Positions 23,752 through 32,680 of a stretch of DNA of 64,000 nucleotides are shown here, in pieces. The DNA comes from Paenibacillus faecis (GTDB lineage Bacteria; Bacillota; Bacilli; Paenibacillales; Paenibacillaceae), in NCBI RefSeq assembly GCF_008084145.1, contig NZ_VSDO01000002.1:868001-932000 (forward strand), written 5' to 3'. Below the pieces are notes generated by a model. It was not told the origin of the DNA. It searched no databases and worked only from the letters and a program-made list of their open reading frames with translations. The position numbers and the translations under genes were made by a program. How positions within the stretch are numbered: position 1 is the stretch's first letter; every line of letters begins with the position of its first letter.

Positions 23752-24342
23752 ATGGAAGCTTTTAAAAAAATGACGGGTGTCGTCGGTCCGGTGGACCGGG
23801 TTAACGTCGATACCGATGCTATTATACCGAAACAATTTCTTAAGCGGATCGAGCGCACGGGATTTGGCCAGTTTCTGTTCTATGAGTGGCGTTTCGATAC
23901 CGAAGGCAACGTAAACCCGGAATTTGAACTCAACAAGCCGCGTTACGAAGGGGCTTCGATCTTGATTTCGCGCGTCAACTTCGGCTGCGGTTCTTCCCGG
24001 GAGCATGCCCCGTGGGCGATATTGGACTATGGCTTCCGCTGCGTAATCGCGCCGTCGTTCGCCGATATTTTCTATAATAACTGCTTCAAAAACGGCATTC
24101 TCCCGATCAAACTTTCCGAGGAGCAGGTCGAGGAGTTGTTCCAGCGCACCGCCGCGCATGAAGGCTATCAACTGACGGTGGATCTGGAAGAGAAGAAGAT
24201 TACCGATAGCTATGGCCTGGCCATCAACTTTGATCTTGACGAGCATCGCCGGCAATTCCTGCTGCAAGGGTTGGACGATATCGGTCTGACGCTGCAGCAC
24301 GAGGATCTGATTGCGGCTTACGAGAAAAAGAAATTCGCTTAA
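23752..24342 (+). CDS. leuD: 3-isopropylmalate dehydratase small subunit
   Basis: 196 residues, swivel domain of the isomerase. [24 protein letters not shown] and [44 protein letters not shown] are the family signatures. ATG follows AGAGAGGGG. The operon has only leuCD; leuA, leuB and ilv genes are not in the window. Confidence 0.96.
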   Translation: MEAFKKMTGVVGPVDRVNVDTDAIIPKQFLKRIERTGFGQFLFYEWRFDTEGNVNPEFELNKPRYEGASILISRVNFGCGSSREHAPWAILDYGFRCVIAPSFADIFYNNCFKNGILPIKLSEEQVEELFQRTAAHEGYQLTVDLEEKKITDSYGLAINFDLDEHRRQFLLQGLDDIGLTLQHEDLIAAYEKKKFA

Positions 24343-24360
24343 TAGGGCGCCGCAAAAGGG

Positions 24361-24396
24361 CCGCCGCAGGATTCGCTAGAATCCTCGGCGGTTTTT
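24361..24396 (+). terminator. Intrinsic terminator of leuCD
   Basis: CCGCCGCAGGATTC pairs with GAATCCTCGGCGG around GCTA, then five T. Confidence 0.9.
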
Positions 24397-24577
24397 GTCT
24401 TTCTGTGAAAATATAAGTCTATTAGCGGGGCTGATTTTCTGGTATTATGGAAGCAATTAGAAAACCAGGGAAGGTGCCGGGATGCTGAAACGGATGTGAG
24501 CGATGTTTGCAGGATTTTTTCGAACTGTGACGACTTGCGAGCATCCGGCAAATAACGAGAATGGTAGGGATCTTACA

Positions 24578-26080
24578 ATGAAAAAAATCGGGTTTCTCTT
24601 GGTCTTTGCGTTTTTCCTGCTGATGTTCCCCTCAATGAGCATGGCCGCTCAGGGCGGTACGCATATCTACCTGGACGGGGCCGAACTTGAGCAGCCTGCC
24701 GATGCCCAGGCCGGGAGCGTGAAGGGCAGCGTCATGGTTCCGCTCCGCGTCATCATTGAAAACCTCGGATACGAGGTGGATTGGGACAAAAAGAGCGGCC
24801 TTGTGACCATCCGGCAAGGGGAGCGGAACTTGCAGTTAACGGTCGGAAGCACCAAAGCCGTCGTGGACGGGAAGGCGATCGAATTATCCGCCGCTCCGGT
24901 GGTTCAGGGTAGTTCGACCATGGTCCCTCTTCGCTTTGTGGGCGAACAGACCGGACTGAAGGTCAGTTGGAACAACGATAGCAAGTCCGCCTATCTCTAT
25001 AGTCCGGACGGGGGAGAATCCGTGGGGATCGTTCCCGGGCGCGCCAGTTCCTCTCCCGAAGAAGAAGCGGCCGGAGAGGGAACGTTGACCCCTGTAACCG
25101 GAGACGGCGAACAAACCGATGATTCGACATACATACCGGATTCCCCCCCAGCCGGGGAAGGGAAGACCGCTGAACTCAATGGCATCGGCTTCAGTGAGAA
25201 TCGCCTGACGATCGAGGTCTCCGCCGCGGTGCAGCCCAAGGTGTTCACGATGAGCGGACCCGACAGGCTGGTCGTGGATATTCCCAACGTGACGTTCTCG
25301 GAAAGCTTCAAGCAGCAGCACTCTTTAAACGTATCGCTGCAGGGGGAAATGCCCGTAACGGACTATCCCGACGTGGCCAAAATCCGCTACTCCATGTTCG
25401 ATAACGCCACCTCGACCATCCGAATCGTCGTCGATCTGAATAAAGAGGTTCATTATCAGGTTAATAATGAAGGAGACGGTTTGCTCGTCGTGGATTTGGC
25501 CGCCCCGTTCACCGTTCCCGTCGTCCCGCCGGTAACCAACGGGAAACCGCTCGTGGTTATTGATCCGGGACATGGAGGCAAGCAGCCGGGCGCGACCAGT
25601 ATTACGAATAAGAACGAGAAGGACTTCACGCTTGCCTTGGCTTTAAAAGTGGAGGCTCTGCTGAAGCAGGAAACCGGGCTGAATGTCTTGATGACGCGGA
25701 CGACCGATGTCACCTTGGGCCTGGAAGAACGGGCGAAGTTGGCGAACGACAACCAGGCGACGGTTTTCGTCTCCATCCATGGCAACAGCTTTGACGGCAA
25801 GACAAGTCCAACGGGAAGCGAGACCTATTATTCGCGGGACGAGAGCCTTCCGTTTGCCGAGGTGATGCATAAACATCTGGTAGAAGGAACGGGGCTGCCG
25901 GACCGTAACGTCCGCAAGAAGAGTTTGCATGTGACCCGGGAGACGAAAATGCCCGCGGTGCTGCTGGAAGTCGGTTATCTTAAGCATAAAACCGACGAGG
26001 CTCTGATGTATTCGGAGGATTTCCAGCAACGCGTGGCCGAGAGCATCGTAGCCGGGATCAAGGAGTATCTTGGACAGTAA
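24578..26080 (+). CDS. N-acetylmuramoyl-L-alanine amidase with CAO-N and AMIN domains (copy 1)
   Basis: 500 residues from MKKIGFLLVF; an upstream extension is not a signal peptide. Domains in order: signal peptide ending near MAAQ; copper-amine-oxidase-N type beta domain (~30-145, VPLRVIIENLGYEVDWDKKSG and VPLRFVGEQTGLKVSWN); an acidic, glycine-rich linker; AMIN domain (~200-310); Amidase_3 catalytic domain (~325-497). Zinc ligands are in VIDPGHGGKQPGA and VFVSIHGNSFD; the catalytic glutamate is in AVLLEVGYL. It cuts the bond between muramic acid and the peptide. Paralogue of the gene at 26910. Confidence 0.92.
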   Translation: MKKIGFLLVFAFFLLMFPSMSMAAQGGTHIYLDGAELEQPADAQAGSVKGSVMVPLRVIIENLGYEVDWDKKSGLVTIRQGERNLQLTVGSTKAVVDGKAIELSAAPVVQGSSTMVPLRFVGEQTGLKVSWNNDSKSAYLYSPDGGESVGIVPGRASSSPEEEAAGEGTLTPVTGDGEQTDDSTYIPDSPPAGEGKTAELNGIGFSENRLTIEVSAAVQPKVFTMSGPDRLVVDIPNVTFSESFKQQHSLNVSLQGEMPVTDYPDVAKIRYSMFDNATSTIRIVVDLNKEVHYQVNNEGDGLLVVDLAAPFTVPVVPPVTNGKPLVVIDPGHGGKQPGATSITNKNEKDFTLALALKVEALLKQETGLNVLMTRTTDVTLGLEERAKLANDNQATVFVSIHGNSFDGKTSPTGSETYYSRDESLPFAEVMHKHLVEGTGLPDRNVRKKSLHVTRETKMPAVLLEVGYLKHKTDEALMYSEDFQQRVAESIVAGIKEYLGQ

Positions 26081-26126
26081 TGGTAAGATGGATATTGGTT
26101 TCAGTTATTGAATAGGGGGTCGTAAC

Positions 26127-26723
26127 ATGAAAAAAATAGGATGGTCAGCCATACTGCTGCTGGTGCTGGTTGTGTCGGCCTGCGGGCAAAAACCCGCGAC
26201 CGCGCCGAAAACGGCGGAGCCGCCGCAAACGGGCGTCACCGCCCCGGAGACGGTAAATCCGGTAACGGGAGGCGGCGGTGCCCAGGAGGATCCGGGCGAT
26301 CAGGGAACAGGCAAGCAGCAGGAGGAAACGCCTAAAGCGCAGACTCAGAAGATCAAGGTTTATTATACCGACGATGAGTTGATGGAACTAAAAACGGTCG
26401 AGAAAGAAATCGAGTATACGGAGGAGTCCCAAAAGTACAGCGAGGCGTTTAAAGCGCTGCAGACCCCGGATAGCGGGATGATTTCGCTCTGGGATAAAAT
26501 CGCTTTAAACTCGGTCCGTGTTTCGAACGGCAAGATTACGCTGGATGTTACCATTCCGGACGAAGCACGCCTCGGAGCCGGCGGCGAATCGTTGGCGATC
26601 GACGCGTTAAAGCAAACTTTCTTCCAATTTGACGAGGTGAAGGAACTGGAATTAACCATCGACGGGGAACAGCAGGAATCCATGATGGGCCATGTTGAGC
26701 TGGAACATCCGTTTAAGAAATAA
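26127..26723 (+). CDS. GerMN-domain lipoprotein (copy 1)
   Basis: 198 residues. Lipobox VVSAC near residue 22, then a low-complexity Pro/Gln/Thr-rich linker to ~80, then a GerMN (SpoVM-GerM type) domain: IKVYYTDDELMELKTVEKEIEY, NGKITLDVTIPDEARLGAGGESLAIDALKQTFFQF, TIDGEQQESMMGHVELEHP. GerMN proteins are found in spore germination and envelope contexts. It lies 46 bases after the amidase, so the lipoprotein may help position or control that enzyme; this is inference. Confidence 0.85.
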   Translation: MKKIGWSAILLLVLVVSACGQKPATAPKTAEPPQTGVTAPETVNPVTGGGGAQEDPGDQGTGKQQEETPKAQTQKIKVYYTDDELMELKTVEKEIEYTEESQKYSEAFKALQTPDSGMISLWDKIALNSVRVSNGKITLDVTIPDEARLGAGGESLAIDALKQTFFQFDEVKELELTIDGEQQESMMGHVELEHPFKK

Positions 26724-26747
26724 ACGAAGAATCATAGACAAGTCGAT

Positions 26748-26776
26748 GCCTCGGAGGTAAGCTCCGGGGCTCTTTT
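26748..26776 (+). terminator. Intrinsic terminator between the two amidase modules
   Basis: GCCTCGGAG pairs with CTCCGGGGC across GTAAG, followed by a T run. It separates module 1 from module 2. Confidence 0.8.
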
Positions 26777-26909
26777 TATGGCAAGAAAAATAGCATAATT
26801 ACGCAACTTTTGAGGATTATGGGCGTCTAATATGTCGTCTGGTGATACCGGGATTTCGTCTCTAAGCCCGGCGATCCGAGGCAAAATTTCAGGATGGTAG
26901 GGGTGACGG

Positions 26910-28346
26910 ATGAAAAAAATTGGGTTTTCGGTGTTCGTGTTTCTGGCAATGATTTTATTTGTATTTCCGCAAGCGGGACAAGCCGCCGGAGGCGGAGCCA
27001 GCATTTACCTTGACGGTAAGGCGCTGGAGCTGACCAAAAACGGACAAGTCCAAAATGTGAATGGAAATGTGATGATACCCATTCGTGTCGTCGTGGAGGA
27101 GCTGGGTTTTGACGTCAACTGGGATAAAAAGACGCGCACGGTAACCATACAGCAATCCGGTACAGAGTTGAAATTGGTCGTGGATCAGAGCACGGCCACA
27201 GTGAACGGTACGAAAGTCAAATTGTCCGCGGCCCCTAAGGTGGTCAACGAGACAACCCTGGTCCCTTTGCGTTTCGTAGGGGAACAAATGGGAATCAACG
27301 TCAGTTGGGACAACACCAAGAAGGCGGTATATCTGATTACCCCCCAATCCGGGAGCGGTAACGGAGTCGGCTCGGGTGAAAATACGAACGGAAACGAAGG
27401 CGGCCAGACGGGGGATGTTCCCGCTCCGAATACCGACTTGGCGAATGTCGGCGGAATCAGCTTCAGCGACAACCGGCTGATGATTGCCGTGGACAAAAAC
27501 GTGAAACCGACGGTTTTTAAGATGGCGAATCCGAATCGCATCGTGATCGATTTGCCGAATACCAAGTTTGCGGATTCGTTTTCGACGGGACAACTGCTGG
27601 ATGCCACGCAAAACGGATATATCGACGTTACGGAGTATCCGGACGTTTCCAAGGTCAGATACGCGTTGTTCAACAACAATCCATCGACCGTTCGAGTTGT
27701 TTTGGACATGAACCTGGACAAGAATTACGAATTGATTAACGAGAACGATGGTTTGATCATCGTGAATTTGGATGCGGATTCTTCGACTGGAAATCCGCCC
27801 GGAAACAACGGAAAGACGCTGGTTGTGATCGATGCGGGGCATGGAGGCAAGGACCCGGGCGCGATCGGCGTGACCAAGAAGAAAGAGAAGGACTTCAACC
27901 TTGCCGTGGCATTGAAAGTCGAAGAACTGCTTAAACAGGAGACCGATCTTGACTTTGTTTTGACCCGCAGCAGCGATACGTATCCGACGCTTCAGGATCG
28001 CGTCAAGATCGCCAACGATCTCAATGCGGATCTGTTTATTTCAATTCACGCCAACTCGGGCAGCGCTGCGGCCAGCGGGGTGGAGACTTACTATACCCGC
28101 TCGGAAAGCAGGGCGCTGGCCGATGTCATGCATAAGTATTTGGTTCAGTCTTCCGAACTCAGCGACCGCGGTGTGCGCGCCAAGAGTCTGCATGTGACGC
28201 GCGAAACGAAGATGCCGGCGGTACTGCTGGAATGCGGATATCTCAGCAATAAGAATGATAATGCCGTCCTGTTTACGGAAGAATTCCAGGATCGGGTCGC
28301 TGCGGGGATCGTGGACGGCATCAAGGAATACGTCGGTTTGCGCTAA
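26910..28346 (+). CDS. N-acetylmuramoyl-L-alanine amidase with CAO-N and AMIN domains (copy 2)
   Basis: 478 residues, the same domain order as copy 1: signal peptide (MKKIGFSVFVFLAMILFVFPQAGQA), CAO-N beta domain (VVVEELGFDVNWDKKTRTV), Asn/Gly-rich linker, AMIN domain (~175-285), Amidase_3 (~300-475). Catalytic parts are VIDAGHGGKDPGAIG, LFISIHANSGS and AVLLECGYL. The domain cores agree at many positions with copy 1 while the linkers have diverged, as expected for an old tandem duplication. Starts 130 bases after a terminator, so it has its own promoter. Confidence 0.92.
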   Translation: MKKIGFSVFVFLAMILFVFPQAGQAAGGGASIYLDGKALELTKNGQVQNVNGNVMIPIRVVVEELGFDVNWDKKTRTVTIQQSGTELKLVVDQSTATVNGTKVKLSAAPKVVNETTLVPLRFVGEQMGINVSWDNTKKAVYLITPQSGSGNGVGSGENTNGNEGGQTGDVPAPNTDLANVGGISFSDNRLMIAVDKNVKPTVFKMANPNRIVIDLPNTKFADSFSTGQLLDATQNGYIDVTEYPDVSKVRYALFNNNPSTVRVVLDMNLDKNYELINENDGLIIVNLDADSSTGNPPGNNGKTLVVIDAGHGGKDPGAIGVTKKKEKDFNLAVALKVEELLKQETDLDFVLTRSSDTYPTLQDRVKIANDLNADLFISIHANSGSAAASGVETYYTRSESRALADVMHKYLVQSSELSDRGVRAKSLHVTRETKMPAVLLECGYLSNKNDNAVLFTEEFQDRVAAGIVDGIKEYVGLR

Positions 28347-28376
28347 TACGACCCGGTCATGAAGGAGGAAACGACA

Positions 28377-29006
28377 ATGAACAGAAAACGATGGACATTA
28401 GGAATGATCGTTCTCCTGCTCGCATGGAGCACCGGGTGCGGTCAAAAGCCGCAAGCGGCATCTGACGTTAAACCGGGGACGGAGACCCGCCAACCCGTGA
28501 CGGATACGGCTCCGCCGGTTGCCGCGGAGAGCCCGGAACAGCAGCCGGAGGAGCCCGCAAAGGAGCCCGCGAAGGTGAATGCTTCGGGACAACAGCAGGC
28601 CGAGCAGGTTGTGAAGCAGCAGATTGAAACCTACTATACCGACGATCAAATGCTCGAATTAAGAACGGCTACCGTTGAGATTACCTACGAAAAGGAAAAG
28701 GAACAGGATAAATACTTGGCCGCGCTTCAAACTTTGAAGTCCAGCGGCCAATCCGCTATGTTCGCCTTATGGGAGAAGGCGGAGTTCCGTTCGGCGAACT
28801 TGAAGGACGGGGTTCTTACGGTTGACATCCATTTGCCCGATGAAGCACGGCTCGGAGCCGGCGGCGAAGCGCTTGCGTTGGAGGCGCTGGAACGCACGGT
28901 GTTCCAGTTTAAGGAGATTCAGGCGGTCGACCTCCTCGTGGATGGCGATCCGGCGGAAACTTTAATGGGACACGAAGAATTGGAACATCCGATTCCAAGA
29001 AATTAG
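28377..29006 (+). CDS. GerMN-domain lipoprotein (copy 2)
   Basis: 209 residues; the ATG at 28377 lies after AAGGAGG. Lipobox WSTGC near residue 18, a Pro/Glu-rich linker, then a GerMN domain: ETYYTDDQMLELRTATVEITYEK, VDIHLPDEARLGAGGEALALEALERTVFQF, MGHEELEHP. Close paralogue of the gene at 26127, in the same place relative to its amidase (30 bases downstream). Confidence 0.85.
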   Translation: MNRKRWTLGMIVLLLAWSTGCGQKPQAASDVKPGTETRQPVTDTAPPVAAESPEQQPEEPAKEPAKVNASGQQQAEQVVKQQIETYYTDDQMLELRTATVEITYEKEKEQDKYLAALQTLKSSGQSAMFALWEKAEFRSANLKDGVLTVDIHLPDEARLGAGGEALALEALERTVFQFKEIQAVDLLVDGDPAETLMGHEELEHPIPRN

Positions 29007-29079
29007 TCGCTTTTTAAAGGAACCCGGGGGTAGGCTGTCGAATTTGAATAAGTAGAACTTTTTTAAAGGGGAGAATGGA

Positions 29080-31806
29080 ATGTCATCTTATAAACGTACT
29101 TTTAGACGCAGCACGAAGAAGGCCGTATCCGCTATGCTTGTAACAGCGATGTGCCTTGGCGGAGCGGGCGCGGTTTTTGCGGAGGAGACGCCGGCGGCAA
29201 ATACTGCGCAGACGGCGGCCGCCTCTTTGCTTTTTAGCGATGTGAAAGATGGATTCTGGGCCGAGAAGCATATATACAAGCTTGCGGCGGAAGGGATTGT
29301 TCTTGGGGACGCGGGAAAATTCCGGCCGGGCGATAGCGTAACGCAGCAGGAAGCGATTACGATGGCCATCCGGTTTATGAATCTTGAATCCAAGCTTGGC
29401 GACGGGAGCGGAGCGCCGGCCGAGATGAAGGTCAGCAATTACTTTAAGCCTTATCTCCAACTGGCGGTTGAGCAGAAGCTGATTGACAAAGCGGAAGAAG
29501 TGAAAGCGACCGGTGCCAAAGAGTCCTGGGGCGAGAAAAAAGCATCGCGCGAATGGATCGCCAAGCTGCTCGTTCGCTCGCTGGGGCGTGACACCGAAGC
29601 CAAGTCGGCTACAGGAACATCTACCGGCTTTACGGATCAATCCAATATTTCCGCGGAGGCCCGGGGATATGTCAACGTCGCCGTCCAGCTCAATTTGACC
29701 AAAGGTGTGGCGGGCAACAAGTTCGACCCTAAAGGTAAGGTGACGCGGGCGGAATTGGCGACGTTCTTCAGCCGGGGCAGCGAATATGTGACGCCGGGTT
29801 ATGCGAATGTTTACGAAGGGATCGTAACCGAACTGACGGACAACAAGCTGACCTTGTATGCGGACGGGAAGTTAAAGAGCTTTACGCTGGATAACCGTTC
29901 CGTCTACTTTACCAAAGACTCCGAAACCAAAGTGAGCAAGAAAGATCTTAAACCGTACACAAAAGTGCTGGCGGTGGACAAAGTGGGAGCTGCGGCTTAC
30001 ATAGAGGTGCGCGATCCGAAACAGCAGTTGGAGCAAACCGAAGGGACGTTGCTGCGGGTGTTGTCCGGGAACAAGCTGTTGATGCTGGTCAACAATGATT
30101 CCGTGACATTTACGTACGACAATACAACGAGCTTTTTGGATCAAAACGGCAATAAAATCAATCCGGAGAACCTGACCAACGACAGTACGGTCGTTGTCCA
30201 GCGCGAAACATTTACGGCCGAGAAAAAGCCGGTTATCGTCCAGGTGAAATCGGCCATCGTCAATAAATCCGGCAGCGGTACGATTGATTCGGTCAGCCTG
30301 AAGGATAAGACGATTCAGATTAAAGACACTTCCGGCAACGTGGAAACTTTTAAATACGACGACGGCTCCGTCATGCTCTATCAAAATCAGTTGTTGAACA
30401 ATGCCGGCGAAATTCAAACCGGGGCTTCGGTCAAATACACGGTTGAGAACAGCGTGGTGACCCGTCTTGAAATTACGCAGGGGATGGAGCGGACAGTCAA
30501 AGGAACGCTGCTCAGCGTGGAAGGCACCAAACTCCTCAGCTACACCAATGCTTCCGGCATAGCGGAAATCAAGTCCCTTGCGGATAAGCCGGCGATCGTC
30601 ATCAGCGGCATCGCCGAGCCGACGCTGAACGATTTGATTGCCGACGTAAACGGTGGAGATAAGGTTGAACTTACCATCAACGCCGATGATCAAATCACCA
30701 AAATCGTGGTCACCGGACGCCAATCGGAAATGCTCACGGGGGCTACCATTATCAACTACGATCCGAAGATCAAAGCGCTGACCGTCATGGATGCCGCCGA
30801 GAAGCCTTACGTGTTCGTGATAGATGCAAAAACCAAATACGATTACAACTCCAAAGAGCCGTCTTTGGCGGGATTGGAGTCCTTGCTGGAAAAAGGGCGG
30901 AAGATAAATATTAAGCATATTGGCTCCAGAGCGATTTCCGTTCAGGTTATGTATAAGTATGAGGGGACTTTTGTGACCGCAAATACGAACACCAAGAAAG
31001 TCACGATCCTTCAAGCGGACGGCAAGTCAATCGATATTCCTTATCAAGGAGTTGAGCCAACGATCGAACTGTACGGAAAAACAAAGCCGACGCTAGGGGA
31101 CATCAAATCCGGAGAACCGGTGGCTGCCGTTCTATCTGGAAACCAGGACGCCCTGCAAACGTTGGCGGTTAAAAAATCAGTTCAGTTCGAAATCCAGTCG
31201 GTCAATACGTCCAACAGCCGAATCCGGGTGGTGGCTGACGGCATTTCCGACGATTTATATGTCGATCAAGCCAAACTTCTGGGTGAAAACGGTGCAGCGA
31301 TTCGCGTAGCGGATCTTCAGCAGGGACAAACCGTCAACGTGGAATTTACGGGCCGAACCGTCACCTCCCTGCAGGTGATTAAGCTGACTCTCGGAAAGAT
31401 TACCAACATTGACGGTTCGACATTGACGATCAAGTCGTTCACCGGAACTCAGGAATCGTACCCGTTGGCCGACGGAGTGAAGGTGATACGGGGAACTGCG
31501 GTAAGCAAGGGGGCTTCGGGCTTGGCAACCTCCGATCATGTCGAAGTCAGCAAAGACACCGACGGTTCGTTGATGGTCAAGGTTCTGACGTCGCTGGAGC
31601 GAAAAGTGTCGCGCTACGATGCGAACAGCAAGGAACTTATCGTGCTGAGAGCCGGGCTCACCGATAGTAATTACCGCTTCTTTGTGACACCGGAAACATA
31701 TATTCACCAAGGTGACACGACAATATCCGTGCAATCCCTCAAGGAAAATGATAAAATTGTTCTGTATTTCAATGGCGACAAGCTGGTTGAAGTCGAAAAA
31801 CAATAA
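29080..31806 (+). CDS. Large S-layer-homology (SLH) domain surface protein
   Basis: 908 residues. Signal peptide to ~30 (AGAVFAEETPA), then three SLH motifs: FSDVKDGFWAEKHIYKLAAEGIV (~50), a second from ~110 to 170 (ASREWIAKLLVRSLG), and GFTDQSNISAEARGYVNVAVQLNLTKG (~185), ending VTRAELATFFSRG. SLH units bind pyruvylated wall polymer. The remaining ~670 residues are beta-rich repeats of about 70-80 residues in which a G-T-V/I..V..N.L.....G turn and a D/N-G..xxxY...V pattern recur (for example YEGIVTELTDNKLTLYADGK, TEGTLLRVLSGNKLLML, GSGTIDSVSLKDKTIQI). No enzyme motif is seen. Confidence 0.88.
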   Translation: MSSYKRTFRRSTKKAVSAMLVTAMCLGGAGAVFAEETPAANTAQTAAASLLFSDVKDGFWAEKHIYKLAAEGIVLGDAGKFRPGDSVTQQEAITMAIRFMNLESKLGDGSGAPAEMKVSNYFKPYLQLAVEQKLIDKAEEVKATGAKESWGEKKASREWIAKLLVRSLGRDTEAKSATGTSTGFTDQSNISAEARGYVNVAVQLNLTKGVAGNKFDPKGKVTRAELATFFSRGSEYVTPGYANVYEGIVTELTDNKLTLYADGKLKSFTLDNRSVYFTKDSETKVSKKDLKPYTKVLAVDKVGAAAYIEVRDPKQQLEQTEGTLLRVLSGNKLLMLVNNDSVTFTYDNTTSFLDQNGNKINPENLTNDSTVVVQRETFTAEKKPVIVQVKSAIVNKSGSGTIDSVSLKDKTIQIKDTSGNVETFKYDDGSVMLYQNQLLNNAGEIQTGASVKYTVENSVVTRLEITQGMERTVKGTLLSVEGTKLLSYTNASGIAEIKSLADKPAIVISGIAEPTLNDLIADVNGGDKVELTINADDQITKIVVTGRQSEMLTGATIINYDPKIKALTVMDAAEKPYVFVIDAKTKYDYNSKEPSLAGLESLLEKGRKINIKHIGSRAISVQVMYKYEGTFVTANTNTKKVTILQADGKSIDIPYQGVEPTIELYGKTKPTLGDIKSGEPVAAVLSGNQDALQTLAVKKSVQFEIQSVNTSNSRIRVVADGISDDLYVDQAKLLGENGAAIRVADLQQGQTVNVEFTGRTVTSLQVIKLTLGKITNIDGSTLTIKSFTGTQESYPLADGVKVIRGTAVSKGASGLATSDHVEVSKDTDGSLMVKVLTSLERKVSRYDANSKELIVLRAGLTDSNYRFFVTPETYIHQGDTTISVQSLKENDKIVLYFNGDKLVEVEKQ

Positions 31807-31822
31807 TCGTTTTCGTGAGAAT

Positions 31823-31864
31823 AACCGTCTTGATGCGGGATCATTCCCGGTCAAGGCGGTTTTT
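31823..31864 (+). terminator. Intrinsic terminator after the SLH gene
   Basis: AACCGTCTTGA pairs with TCAAGGCGGTT around a second small GGG/CCC stem, followed by TTTT. Confidence 0.8.
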
Positions 31865-32334
31865 AAACGTCTTAGGAGGATTTAATCCCTTGACTCACAG
31901 ATTCAAAGACAAAAACGGACGTCGCTTTTACGCCGCTATTTTGTCGAAATCGTCCTTTCCGCGTGAAATAGAGGTCCTTTGGGGCCTTATTTTGAAGAAA
32001 AGCGGGCCGAAACCTGGTTTTGGGACGCGAACCGGAGCAATAAGGCCCTTTTTGGCCGCTATTATGGCGGGCGGTAAGAGAGATTGCGGACAGGCAGCAC
32101 CATGTCAGGTTTAATGCAGCGCCAGTGATCGTCTAGACAGTTTAACGGAAATAATAGCCGCTATTTCCGACTTTGGGGCGGATTTCAAATTCTAACGGAA
32201 ATAAAAGCTGCTATTTGGCTAAAAAACTGCTGCGTTAGCGGTTAGTGCTGGAAATAGGCGCTATCATTTCCGTTAGAAAACGCAAAAGGGCGTATTATCG
32301 CAAAATAGCCGCTATGGCGTCCGTTAGAAATGCT
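31865..32334. repeat. Intergenic island of degenerate GCCGCTATT repeats
   Basis: No gene is convincing here. A core close to GCCGCTATT occurs near 31932, 32055, 32157, 32208, 32258 (inverted sense) and 32308, often joined to TAACGGAAATA or its complement TATTTCCGTTA. One copy forms a palindrome, CGGAAATA..TATTTCCG (32146-32168). These look like members of a dispersed short-repeat family rather than a coding or regulatory unit. Confidence 0.65.
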
Positions 32335-32475
32335 GAAGGTTGCGTGAAAGTAGGGACTGAGTAGCGGAGCGTAGGGGGAGCCTACGTGAGCAACGGAAGG
32401 CACGCTTGAATGCAAGATTCGAAGTCGAGTTGGCTGCAGAGATCGGCTACGCGATCAAAATTCAGATTTTTAGTT
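32335..32475 (+). repeat. 141-bp direct repeat, copy 1
   Basis: Matches 32520-32660 with about three differences, 185 bp apart. It holds CGTAGG-GGGAG-CCTACG (a 6-bp hairpin) and a 24-codon frame from a TTG (NARFEVELAAEIGYAIKIQ...) that ends in TGA here. Confidence 0.9.
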
Positions 32476-32519
32476 GACTGGTTAAATGAGAAGCTAAAAA
32501 TCGGGATTTTCAGCACCGA

Positions 32520-32660
32520 GAAGGTTGCGTGAAAGTAGTGACTAAGTAGCGGAGCGTAGGAGGAGCCTACGTGAGCAACGGAAGGCACGCTTGAATGCAA
32601 GATTCGAAGTCGAGTTGGCTGCAGAGATCGGCTACGCGATCAAAATTCAGATTTTTAGTT
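32520..32660 (+). repeat. 141-bp direct repeat, copy 2
   Basis: Second copy, ending 20 bases before the nth start. The same small frame is open here and runs in frame into nth without a stop. The unique spacer 32476-32519 holds a small GCTAAAAAT/ATTTTCAGC hairpin. Confidence 0.9.
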
Positions 32661-32680
32661 ACCTTAAAGGGGGTGGGGAA

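Noticed and set aside
32591-32680. Longer nth beginning in the repeat
   Set aside because: The same residues occur in repeat copy 1 without nth, and a better ribosome site precedes the ATG at 32681; kept only as a finding to test.
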